DNA of 15,579 nt from positions 1-15,579 of the forward strand of contig DAOUWT010000029.1 in the NCBI GenBank assembly GCA_030666985.1. Direction: 5' to 3'. The DNA is from Chloroflexota bacterium. GTDB taxonomy: Bacteria > Chloroflexota > Anaerolineae > Anaerolineales > UBA11858. Below, in pieces: positions 1-5,058 of the stretch (position 1 is the stretch's first letter; each line of letters opens with the position of its first letter). Made by a program: the position numbers and the translations under genes. Under the pieces are notes generated by a model. The model ran no database searches, was not told where the DNA came from, and was given only the letters and a program-made list of their open reading frames with translations.

Positions 1-373
1 CCGCCACAGCCTGGATCATGCCTTCCCAAGCGGCTTCTACGAATGTAGGGGTGCAATTGAGCAGCTCGCACATCTCATTCCAAACATCATAGTCCCAGCC
101 AGCGGGTTCGCCGGTATCGGGGTCAATGTAGTTGAAAGGCAGATAGGCGTTTTCTACTGCTACGGTGACTTCTAGGCCGCCAAGGTCGGGGAGGCCGGCT
201 TCTTCTACAAGAGCGGCTTCTTCTGCCTCTTCAGCAGGAGCGGCTTCTTCTGCCTCTTCAGCAGGAGCGGCTTCTTCTACTTCTACCGGAGCCGGCTCCT
301 CTGTCTTACAGGCTGCCAGTGTTAGACTGACAATAAGCAACAACACAAAACCAAGTAAAACTTTTTTCTTCAT
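1..373 (-). CDS. Substrate-binding lipoprotein of an ABC transporter (solute-binding family 3), N-terminal part only
   Basis: The 124 visible codons start at ATG 373-371 behind a good SD (AAGGAG) and stay open to the window edge, so the gene is cut off at its C-terminal side. The protein begins with a basic start and a hydrophobic stretch ending in the lipobox LAAC (Cys22), so it should be lipid-anchored outside the membrane. A low-complexity Glu/Ala/Pro linker (about residues 24-58) follows. The mature domain then begins with VTVAVENAYLPFNYID and a GWDYDVWNEM segment, matching the start of family 3 solute-binding proteins, which usually bind amino acids or related small polar solutes. The ligand cannot be read from this fragment. 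Lysis of the linker into exact repeats is described separately. A weak -10 (TATGAT on the minus strand, 423-428) lies upstream. Any permease and ATPase genes would lie left of the window. Confidence 0.85.
   Translation of the reverse strand, partial: MKKKVLLGFVLLLIVSLTLAACKTEEPAPVEVEEAAPAEEAEEAAPAEEAEEAALVEEAGLPDLGGLEVTVAVENAYLPFNYIDPDTGEPAGWDYDVWNEMCELLNCTPTFVEAAWEGMIQAVA
212..278. repeat. 27-bp in-frame tandem repeat in the lipoprotein linker
   Basis: Two exact 27-bp copies (212-238 and 239-265) are followed by a partial third (266-278). They encode repeated Glu/Ala/Pro-rich segments in the flexible linker between the lipid anchor and the binding domain. Because 27 is a multiple of 3, copy-number changes would keep the frame, so linker length may vary between strains. 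Confidence 0.9.
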
Positions 374-490
374 GATACTTTCTCCTTAGGAAAATAAACG
401 GGGAAACAACTTGCTTAACTATATCATATTTTTACGTCTGCGGGAAACAAGTTACAAATTTTGAGAAAGTTTTCTCTTTTACTGGTATAA

Positions 491-500
491 CCTCCTTTCT
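491..500 (-). promoter_or_regulatory. Orphan strong Shine-Dalgarno sequence with no start codon
   Basis: The minus strand reads AGAAAGGAGG, an almost full complement to the 16S rRNA 3' end. No ATG, GTG or TTG follows within about 15 nt, and the next rare start codons lead to immediate stops. The lipoprotein gene further down has its own SD. The site lies just after the terminator at 517-542, where the first gene of an attenuated operon would be expected to begin. Confidence 0.45.
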
Positions 501-516
501 GACCAACGCTCTTAAA

Positions 517-542
517 ACAAAAATCCCCGTTTAGACCGGGGA
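517..542 (-). terminator. Intrinsic terminator / attenuator downstream of the leader ORF
   Basis: On the minus strand a six-pair stem TCCCCG/CGGGGA (arms 537-542 and 524-529, 7-nt loop) is followed directly by TTTTTGTTTT. This is a textbook intrinsic terminator. It lies 56 nt after the stop of the 17-codon leader ORF and before the lipoprotein gene, so it is either a transcription attenuator or the end of a small RNA. Confidence 0.7.
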
Positions 543-582
543 CGTTTCACAAATTTTTTGAGGTGGTAATCAACTTACACAC

Positions 583-645
583 AAAAACCGCCTCCGGTCA
601 GGGAGAGGAATAAATATGCTTAAAATGACGACGCATACGGTTTTT
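583..645 (-). promoter_or_regulatory. Competing RNA stems in the leader
   Basis: The segment AAAAACCG inside leader codons 3-5 (minus strand 645-638) is perfectly complementary to CGGTTTTT just after the leader stop (590-583). The second segment can instead form a local hairpin ACCG-GAGG-CGGT (587-598). A ribosome stalled on codons 3-8 would cover the first segment and change the pairing, the usual logic of translation-dependent attenuators. The folding is my reading; no energies were calculated. Confidence 0.4.
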
Positions 646-651
646 ATCCAT
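598..651 (-). CDS. Putative 17-residue leader peptide with an Arg-x-Arg motif
   Basis: The ORF starts at ATG 651-649, stops at TGA 600-598 and encodes MDKNRMRRHFKHIYSSP. Its promoter's -10 box ends 9 nt before the ATG, so the mRNA would be nearly or fully leaderless. The peptide is very basic at residues 3-12 and holds K-N-R and R-M-R, fitting the '+x+' motif at which macrolide-bound ribosomes stall in some erm leaders (ErmDL type, established knowledge). It is followed by alternative stems and an intrinsic terminator. No resistance gene (rRNA methyltransferase, ABC-F) follows; the next gene is the substrate-binding lipoprotein. It could be an orphan attenuator, a regulator of that lipoprotein, or chance coding within a small RNA. 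The promoter is the firmest part. Confidence 0.45.
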   Translation of the reverse strand: MDKNRMRRHFKHIYSSP

Positions 652-660
652 AGTGAGCGT

Positions 661-689
661 ATCCTATCATTGCAAAAATCAAATGTCAA
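661..689 (-). promoter_or_regulatory. Near-consensus sigma-70-type promoter for the leader
   Basis: On the minus strand TTGACA (689-684) is separated by exactly 17 bp from TAGGAT (666-661). Transcription should start around 655-651, at or just before the ATG of the leader ORF. This is the best -35 box in the window. Confidence 0.7.
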
Positions 690-721
690 GTCTGAGTGCG
701 CCAAAAACAGGACAAGTTGAC

Positions 722-900
722 TTGCCCCCTGCCCCTTGCCCCTTGCCATCGCGAAGCATCCCCGTAGAGTGGACTCGCAACTCGCAACTCGCAAACTCGC
801 AACTTGCACACTTCCCCCTTGCCCCTTTCCCCTTGCACACTCCCCCTTGCCATCGCGAAGCATCCCCATAGAGGAGACTCGCAACTCGCCACTCCCCTCC
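722..900. repeat. Degenerate heptamer repeat tract (TTGCCCC / ACTCGCA families) with a duplicated ~47-bp block
   Basis: The tract reads in steps of seven: TTGCCCC, CTGCCCC, TTGCCCC, TTGCCAT from 722; ACTCGCA units from 773 (one extra A at 794); then TTCCCCC, TTGCCCC, TTTCCCC, TTGCACA, CTCCCCC, TTGCCAT from 812 to 853. A larger block, from CCTTGCCATCGCGAAG to the ACTCGCAAC units, occurs at about 741-787 and again at 845-891. Open frames crossing the tract in several phases are by-products of the repeats. I see no gene from about 690 to 934. Confidence 0.8.
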
Positions 901-916
901 CCAGACCACAAATCCA

Positions 917-925
917 TGCTACAAT
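917..925 (+). promoter_or_regulatory. Extended -10 promoter for the following small membrane protein
   Basis: TG-C-TACAAT (TG at 917-918, TACAAT at 920-925) is an extended -10 element without a recognisable -35. Nine bases separate it from the ATG at 935 and no SD is present, which suggests a leaderless transcript. Confidence 0.5.
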
Positions 926-934
926 ATCAACAAC

Positions 935-1321
935 ATGGAAGAAAAAACAAAAACCAACCCCACAGCATTTTGGCAAATCACCTTCCCTCTTATCCTGGGA
1001 AGCACGCTTATAGCCGCTTTAGCAGTTTGGGCCGTGATTGCCGCCATAAGCGAGAAGGGCATCAGACAACAAGCCGACACCTCTGCCATACTCTTGCTCG
1101 CTCCCCTCATCCTCATATCCTTGGTTCCCTTGGCCCTAACCGGCTTAACAGCCTATGCCATAATCCGCCTCAACAAAATCTTGCCCAAATACACCCGCCG
1201 GGGACAAGAACTCGCTTCACAGGCCGAAGAAAAAATAAAGAACCTCGCCGACAAATTAGCAGAACCTGTCTTTCGTATAGAAAGTTTTTGGGCATCTCTC
1301 CGCACCCTCTTCCGACACTAA
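935..1321 (+). CDS. Small two-helix membrane protein, function unknown
   Basis: This 128-residue protein is not a family I can name. A short polar N-terminus is followed by a hydrophobic helix at about residues 17-38 (ITFPLILGSTLIAALAVWAV). A polar loop and a second helix at about 50-75 come next. The C-terminal 50 residues are charged and likely helical (RRGQELASQAEEKIKNLADK), so it resembles small envelope proteins with a cytoplasmic amphipathic tail. The start at 935 fits the promoter at 917-925 for a leaderless mRNA. The next gene, also a small one-helix protein, follows after about 100 bp of heptamer repeats, and the two may share a transcript and a membrane role. Existence as a gene is likely; function is open. 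Confidence 0.7.
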   Translation: MEEKTKTNPTAFWQITFPLILGSTLIAALAVWAVIAAISEKGIRQQADTSAILLLAPLILISLVPLALTGLTAYAIIRLNKILPKYTRRGQELASQAEEKIKNLADKLAEPVFRIESFWASLRTLFRH

Positions 1322-1332
1322 TTTGTAGCCAC

Positions 1333-1409
1333 CCCCAATACCTAATATCCAATCCCCAATCCCCAATATCCAATATCTAATATCTAACATCTAATACCCA
1401 ATACCCACC
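1333..1409. repeat. Heptamer tandem repeat, 11 units (CCAAT family)
   Basis: Eleven unbroken 7-bp units fit the pattern (A/C)(T/C)C(C/T)AAT: CCCCAAT, ACCTAAT, ATCCAAT, CCCCAAT, CCCCAAT, ATCCAAT, ATCTAAT, ATCTAAC, ATCTAAT, ACCCAAT, ACCCACC. The same family recurs at 2913-2994, 11321-11369 and 15487-15535. It resembles the short tandemly repeated heptamers (STRR) known from filamentous cyanobacteria; one unit, CCCCAAT, equals an STRR1 unit. Confidence 0.95.
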
Positions 1410-1422
1410 ACAGAGGTAACCA

Positions 1423-1632
1423 ATGATAGAAGAAATAAAAGAAAAAAAAGACATAAACACAAAAACCATCCTCTTGGGGGCCATCATCGGTGCCCTGTCA
1501 GGAGCTGGTGCAGCCTATTTATTGAGCCAGAATCTGGAAGAGGAAGAGTTCAGCCTCGCCCCCGCAGATGGCGTCAAGCGGGGGGTAGCCGCTTTCTCTT
1601 TCCTCCGCAAAGTGACCGACCTGGGAAAATAG
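1423..1632 (+). CDS. YtxH-like small membrane protein
   Basis: The product is 69 residues long. After a charged start (MIEEIKEKKDINTK) comes a single Gly/Ala-rich helix, ILLGAIIGALSGAGAAYLLS (about 16-35). A short acidic then basic tail ends in FLRKVTDLGK. One glycine-zipper-like helix near the N-terminus plus a charged cytoplasmic tail is typical of YtxH-type envelope stress proteins, but the similarity is in general form only. A modest SD (AGAGG, 1416-1420 region) precedes the ATG. The gene lies between the two-helix protein and the PfkB-like kinase on the same strand, 25 bp before the latter, so it may be co-transcribed with both. Confidence 0.65.
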   Translation: MIEEIKEKKDINTKTILLGAIIGALSGAGAAYLLSQNLEEEEFSLAPADGVKRGVAAFSFLRKVTDLGK

Positions 1633-1657
1633 CCCCACCTCCCACCAGGCCTAGCCC

Positions 1658-2683
1658 ATGAAAACCGACTTTCCCCCGCCTCAAGACATCTTCGTGGGAC
1701 AACTTCGTCGGGAATACTTCATCAGCACTGACAACAAACCAGTTTTGGATGTCCCAGGGGGAAACGCTCTCTACGCGGCGGTGGGCCACAAACTATGGGA
1801 ACCAGACCGCCAGCCAGGTTTGTTGGCCCAAGTGGGAGAAGATTACCCCCAATCCTGGCTAAACGACTTCACCCAACGCCACATCAACACCGAAGGGGTG
1901 ACCATCCTCCCTGGGGCCGTAGATGTCCGCTCCTTCTACACCTACCTCGATAAATCCACCCGCGTAGAGGATGACCCCATCCCTCACTTTATCCGCTTGG
2001 GACTGCCTTTCCCCAAGGCTCTCCTCGGCTATGAAAAAAAGGGGCATGAACTCGATAGCCGCACAAAAACCGGGCCTGCCACCCTCCGCCAAAAGGACAT
2101 CCCAAAAAAATATCTCATGGCTACCGCAGCCCACCTCTGCCCGGTCGACTACCTGACCCACAACCTCCTTCCCGCTGTGTTCCGCCAGGCAGGCTTCACC
2201 ACCATCACCCTTGACCCCGCCTCCGGGTACATGGATGCCAACTTTTGGGCAGACATCCCCGCCCTGGTCACCGGCCTCACGGCCTTCATCCCCGCCGAGA
2301 AGGATTTACGCCGCCTATTTCGGGGTCACAGCGCAGATTTATGGGAGATGGCAGCAGAACTGGCGCATTATGGCTGCGAGATGATAGTCATCAAACGCGG
2401 GGAGCGGGGGCAATTGCTCTACGACGCGGGGGGGGATAAACGCTGGGAGATACCCGCCTACCCGGCCCGGTTGCATAATCCCACCGGGGCGGGAGACGCC
2501 TTTTGTGGGGGATTTCTGGCCGGATACCGCCGCACATTCGACCCCGTTCAGGCCGTGCTGCATGGCAACGTGGCCGCTTCTCTGGTGGTGGAGGGGACAG
2601 CCCCCTTTTACGCTTTAGACGCCCTCCCCGGATTGGCAGAAGCCCGCCTGGAATTTTTGGGACAATCTGTTAGGGAAGTCTGA
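1658..2683 (+). CDS. PfkB/ribokinase-family carbohydrate or nucleoside kinase
   Basis: The 341-residue product should transfer phosphate from ATP to a sugar or nucleoside. The N-terminal region carries the substrate-side glycine motif (DVPGGNALYAAVG, about residues 31-43). The C-terminal region has the family signature NPTGAGDAFCGGFLAGY, with the catalytic base Asp280 in the GAGD anion-hole motif. Length is normal to slightly long for the family (about 300-340). A segment at about 100-150 (RSFYTYLDKSTRVEDDP) is poorly matched to well-known subfamilies, so I do not assign fructokinase, ribokinase or adenosine kinase. No clear SD precedes the ATG at 1658, which lies 25 bp after the preceding gene. 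It converges with trmH across a repeat-filled gap. Confidence 0.85.
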   Translation: MKTDFPPPQDIFVGQLRREYFISTDNKPVLDVPGGNALYAAVGHKLWEPDRQPGLLAQVGEDYPQSWLNDFTQRHINTEGVTILPGAVDVRSFYTYLDKSTRVEDDPIPHFIRLGLPFPKALLGYEKKGHELDSRTKTGPATLRQKDIPKKYLMATAAHLCPVDYLTHNLLPAVFRQAGFTTITLDPASGYMDANFWADIPALVTGLTAFIPAEKDLRRLFRGHSADLWEMAAELAHYGCEMIVIKRGERGQLLYDAGGDKRWEIPAYPARLHNPTGAGDAFCGGFLAGYRRTFDPVQAVLHGNVAASLVVEGTAPFYALDALPGLAEARLEFLGQSVREV

Positions 2684-2912
2684 CCCCCGGCGTGGGGACA
2701 CTGCTTTTGCGTGGATTTACTGGGGGAGTGGTCATGCAAATGTGGAAGCGGGGAACTGTTCCTCAACGTTGCAGCACGACCTCCGAGGTCTTGTCATCTA
2801 CCCCCAGGGGATAGCGAAGGTTTTGCCGCGCTTTGCGTGCCCGTGGCAAGGCACGCCTCTAGCGAACCGAGCGATGGCGTTCGGTGCCGGATGGACATGG
2901 CCGCCACAGGGT
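2684..2912. other. Intergenic stretch without recognisable gene
   Basis: These bases lie between the end of the kinase gene and the heptamer pair. They are GC-rich. A frame open across 2711-2986 gives a Cys- and Arg-rich product ending in translated repeat, with no domain or SD, so I call it non-coding. A short CCCC/GGGG pairing at 2685-2697 lacks a T-run and is not a convincing terminator. Confidence 0.6.
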
Positions 2913-2994
2913 ATTTGGTATTGGATATTAGGTACTGGGTATTGGTAGATTGGTCTAGACTCTATTATCCAATATCTAATATCTAATATCCACT
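2913..2994. repeat. Inverted pair of heptamer repeat tracts between convergent genes
   Basis: The left tract (2913-2954) reads ATTTGGT, ATTGGAT, ATTAGGT, ACTGGGT, ATTGGTA, GATTGGT. The right tract (2967-2994) reads ATCCAAT, ATCTAAT, ATCTAAT, ATCCACT, which is the same family on the other strand. They can pair, for example TGGATATTAG with CTAATATCCA. The pair lies between the convergent kinase and methyltransferase genes and could act as a two-way transcript end. The trmH stop codon (2976-2978) is inside the right tract. Confidence 0.85.
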
Positions 2995-3758
2995 ACCCTC
3001 TGCCTAACAACCTCGAACATCAGAACCGAACCAGCTATAGCCGCGTTGAGTGATTCCGCCCCCCCGGGCATGGGGATGTGCAGCCAGTCATCGGCTAGTT
3101 GTTGGACTTCTGGGCCGGGGCCGTGCGCTTCGTTGCCAATGACTAAGGCTAGAGGCTGGGCCAGGTCTGCTTTTGTGTGTGGGATGCCCTTTTCGGCTTC
3201 CGCCACGAAAACATGTAATGATTTTATTTTCTCTTTTATCTCCTGCCAGGAAGTTTTGAGGATGGGGAGACGGAAATGCGCTCCCATGGCGGCGCGAATC
3301 ACCTTGGGGGAGTGGGGATCAGCCGTGCCGGGCGGCAGAAGAACAAGGTCTACGCCAGCGGCCAAGGCCGAGCGGAGAAGAGTTCCCAGGTTGCCCGGGT
3401 CGCGGATGGCGTCGGGGATGAGCACGAAGTCCAGCTTTCGGGGGAGGGGCTGCCCTTGCAGGGGGAGGACGGCCAGCAGCCCTTGGGGCGTCTCCGTGTC
3501 GCTGGCGGCCTGCATCACCTCGGGAGAGGTCTGGATAACTTGAATGCCTTGAGCACGGAATTGATCCACCACCTGAAAGCCGCGCTCATCCAAGCCGCTT
3601 GTATAGAGCACTATCTCTGGCGCCCAGCCCCACCGGAGGGCTTCCTCCACCAGGCGGACGCCTTCGATCACAAAAGCGTGTTCCTTCGTGCGAGCCTTCG
3701 ATTTGTCTTGCAGACGCCGGATGCGCTTGATCTTGGCGTTTTGCGTTGAGGTGATCAT
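2976..3758 (-). CDS. TrmH/SpoU-family RNA 2'-O-ribose methyltransferase
   Basis: The 260-residue product is an AdoMet-dependent methyltransferase expected to modify ribose in rRNA or tRNA. The N-terminal substrate-binding domain begins ITSTQNAKIKRIRRLQDKSKAR, typical of 23S rRNA enzymes of the RlmB/TsnR-like branch. The SPOUT domain then shows motif 1 (DAIRDPGNLGTLLRS, about 116-130, with Asn123 and Arg129), motif 2 (IGNEAHG, 207-213) and motif 3 (IPMPGGAESLNAA, 228-240), which form the knotted AdoMet site. Length is normal. The ATG at 3758 lies 3 nt after the stop of the macro-domain gene, so the two form an operon. The last codons (VVDIRY) and the stop are encoded by heptamer repeat DNA, so the original C-terminus may have been replaced. 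Confidence 0.9.
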   Translation of the reverse strand: MITSTQNAKIKRIRRLQDKSKARTKEHAFVIEGVRLVEEALRWGWAPEIVLYTSGLDERGFQVVDQFRAQGIQVIQTSPEVMQAASDTETPQGLLAVLPLQGQPLPRKLDFVLIPDAIRDPGNLGTLLRSALAAGVDLVLLPPGTADPHSPKVIRAAMGAHFRLPILKTSWQEIKEKIKSLHVFVAEAEKGIPHTKADLAQPLALVIGNEAHGPGPEVQQLADDWLHIPMPGGAESLNAAIAGSVLMFEVVRQRVVDIRY

Positions 3759-3761
3759 GTT

Positions 3762-4319
3762 TCAGTCCTGGCCCCAAACACTAAGAAATGCCCCAACGGT
3801 GGGATCGCCATAAAGAACCAAACGAACCACCTCTAGCCGGGTATCTGGATTTTGGGCAGCGTATTTTCTGATAGCGGCGAAAATCACCTTAGCGGCCTGC
3901 TCGAGGGGGAAGCCGTAGATGCCGGTAGAAATAGCGGGGAGAGCGAGGGAGCGTGCATCAAGTTCCTCAGCCCGTTGGAGCGATCCTGTGACAGCGGCAG
4001 CCAATTTAGCGTCCTCGTCCCCCGACCCCCAAATTGGCCCCACGGCGTGGATAACGTAGCGGCAGGGGAGTTCCCCGGCGGTGGTGTAAGCGGGTTGGGC
4101 GTGCCCCACCGGGCCGTGCTCTGCGATCCAGGCCTTGCTTTCCGTAGCAATTTTTGGTCCCCCGGCCCGGGCGATCACTCCCGCCACCCCTCCTCCATGC
4201 CGAAGGTGAGCGTTGGCGGCGTTGACAATGGCGTCCACCGTTTCTTGGGTGATGTCGCCCTGCACAATTTGAAAGCGCATCCGGGGAGAAAATTGTTCCT
4301 GTCGCAATATTTTGTTCAT
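3762..4319 (-). CDS. Macro-domain protein, probable ADP-ribose / O-acetyl-ADP-ribose hydrolase
   Basis: The product is 185 residues from ATG 4319. It is a single macro domain: VDAIVNAANAHLRHGGGVAGVIARAGG in the first third holds the Asn and Gly residues that bind and hydrolyse ADP-ribose. It is followed by GHAQPAYTTAGELPC, VIHAVGPIWG and ALPAISTGIYGFP, all standard for the MacroD/YmdB type. Such proteins deacetylate O-acetyl-ADP-ribose or remove ADP-ribose from proteins or nucleic acids. I chose 4319 because GGAGG lies 11 nt upstream, and because the alternative ATG at 4352 lies upstream of the likely -10 box. It is followed directly by the TrmH-type gene, which hints at a link with RNA modification or ADP-ribosylated RNA; that link is speculative. 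Confidence 0.9.
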   Translation of the reverse strand: MNKILRQEQFSPRMRFQIVQGDITQETVDAIVNAANAHLRHGGGVAGVIARAGGPKIATESKAWIAEHGPVGHAQPAYTTAGELPCRYVIHAVGPIWGSGDEDAKLAAAVTGSLQRAEELDARSLALPAISTGIYGFPLEQAAKVIFAAIRKYAAQNPDTRLEVVRLVLYGDPTVGAFLSVWGQD

Positions 4320-4342
4320 CGTGTAATTTGCCTCCGATTTTG

Positions 4343-4351
4343 ATTGTAGCA
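4343..4351 (-). promoter_or_regulatory. Extended -10 for the macro-trmH operon
   Basis: The minus strand reads TG-C-TACAAT (TACAAT at 4348-4343), the same extended -10 as at 917-925. Transcription would start near 4336, leaving a short leader with an SD before the ATG at 4319. The -35 position falls in the stem of the rplT terminator and is weak. Confidence 0.45.
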
Positions 4352-4358
4352 TTAAATG

Positions 4359-4388
4359 AAAAAATTCCGCAGGTTAGTGCGGAATTTT
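4359..4388 (-). terminator. Intrinsic terminator of the infC-rplT transcript
   Basis: An 11-bp perfect stem, AAAATTCCGCA with TGCGGAATTTT (arms 4378-4388 and 4361-4371, 6-nt loop), is followed on the minus strand by a run of six T including the stem end. It lies about 70 nt after the rplT stop and just before the macro gene promoter. Confidence 0.85.
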
Positions 4389-4415
4389 CCATTAGTACCT
4401 TCTTGACTTTCATTG

Positions 4416-4458
4416 AACTCAGGAACACGGTTCCTCTGAGGAACCGTGTTCCTGAGTT
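4416..4458. repeat. Perfect 20-bp inverted repeat immediately after rplT
   Basis: Arms 4416-4435 and 4439-4458 are exactly complementary over 20 bp with a 3-nt loop (CTG). It begins right at the tandem stop codons of rplT. There is no T-run, so it is more likely a stabilising 3' hairpin or a small palindromic mobile repeat than a terminator. The true terminator follows at 4359-4388. Confidence 0.9.
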
Positions 4459-4459
4459 A

Positions 4460-4816
4460 CTAAGGGATAGCCGCCTTGGCTTCCTCGACGATTTTGGCGA
4501 AGGCCTCTGGGTGCTTGACGGCCATATCGGCCAGCATTTTGCGGTTGAGGTCAATGTTAGCCTGTTTAAGGCCGTAAATGAAACGGCTATAAGGAAGGTC
4601 ATTTTGACGCGCTGCGGCGTTGATGCGGGTAATCCACAGACGCCTTAAATCCCGTCTCCGAGTGCGCCGGTCACGGTAGGCATACCAAAGGCTTTTCAGC
4701 ATGGCCTCGTTTGCCCGGCGGTAAAGCCGGCTGCGGGTATTGTACATACCTTTGGCCGATTTAATGATTTTCTTATGTCGTCTACGACGGGTGGTTCCAG
4801 TTTTTACACGTGCCAT
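4460..4816 (-). CDS. rplT: 50S ribosomal protein L20
   Basis: The 118-residue product matches L20 along its whole length. The basic N-terminal arm, MARVKTGTTRRRRHKKIIK, penetrates 23S rRNA early in 50S assembly. The motif RRLWITRINAAARQN and the C-terminal globular domain (YSRFIYGLKQANIDLNRKMLAD) follow. Length is the family norm. An SD (AGGAG) precedes the ATG at 4816. The stop is a tandem TAG-TAA. It lies downstream of infC as in the conserved infC-rpmI-rplT cluster, but rpmI is missing here and 242 bp of other DNA separates the two genes. In many bacteria L20 represses its own operon by binding its mRNA leader. Confidence 0.97.
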   Translation of the reverse strand: MARVKTGTTRRRRHKKIIKSAKGMYNTRSRLYRRANEAMLKSLWYAYRDRRTRRRDLRRLWITRINAAARQNDLPYSRFIYGLKQANIDLNRKMLADMAVKHPEAFAKIVEEAKAAIP

Positions 4817-4974
4817 AAAACACTCTCCTGTGCAGCCCCTGGGCGCCGGTTGCCTGATTGTTTTTCAATGAGGCACCTGTTGATTGCACCCAACAGCCGC
4901 ACTAACTAAAATGAATATTATTCTGAATTAAGTGTCGTTTATAAGCTTCGAGGTAGAGGCAAGATTAAAGTCCG
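4817..4974 (-). promoter_or_regulatory. rplT 5' leader with hairpins, possible L20 control region
   Basis: On the minus strand this stretch holds a hairpin CTGTTG/CAACAG (arms 4891-4896 and 4877-4882, 8-nt loop). A small AT-rich hairpin ATTG/CAAT (4857-4869) and a GC-rich segment lie before the SD. The place, directly before rplT, is where L20-binding leaders occur in other bacteria. I cannot show the required 23S-like fold by eye. No clear promoter is visible. Confidence 0.3.
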
Positions 4975-5030
4975 TGAAGCGTAAAACGTGAAACGTGAGG
5001 CGTGAGATCAAGCAACACGCAACACGAGTT
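4975..5030. repeat. Heptamer repeat tract (CGTGAAA / GCAACAC family) where rpmI would be expected
   Basis: Eight 7-bp steps can be read: TGAAGCG, TAAAACG, TGAAACG, TGAGGCG, TGAGATC, AAGCAAC, ACGCAAC, ACGAGTT. Related units occur at 11440-11460. The tract fills part of the infC-rplT gap, and all frames across the gap lack the Lys/Arg-rich L35 sequence. Confidence 0.75.
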
Positions 5031-5058
5031 TCCAGATGATTGTTTTTTGGGAATTCCC

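Noticed and set aside
491..500. CCTCCTTTCT as the 3' end of a 16S rRNA gene
   Set aside because: Only ten bases match; the conserved upstream 16S sequence is absent. It is better explained as an SD on the minus strand.
570..1013. Several overlapping ORFs of 69-214 codons on both strands
   Set aside because: They translate the heptamer tract in different phases (Ser/Cys/Pro-rich repeats), lack domains and SDs, and overlap the better supported leader ORF and membrane protein gene.
1333..1409. CRISPR array
   Set aside because: Units are 7 bp, contiguous and degenerate with no spacers, and no cas genes are present.
2684..2697. Terminator after the kinase gene
   Set aside because: The CCCC/GGGG stem is only 4 bp and has no T-run.
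2711..2986. 91-codon plus-strand ORF after the kinase gene
   Set aside because: It ends by translating the heptamer repeats, has no SD or domain, and its composition is unlike real genes nearby.
4320..4352. Upstream ATG (4352) as start of the macro gene
   Set aside because: It lies upstream of the likely -10 box and has no SD, while GGAGG precedes the ATG at 4319.
5049..5058. GGGAATTCCC palindrome after infC as a terminator
   Set aside because: On the minus strand it is followed by A residues, not T; on the plus strand there is no gene to end.
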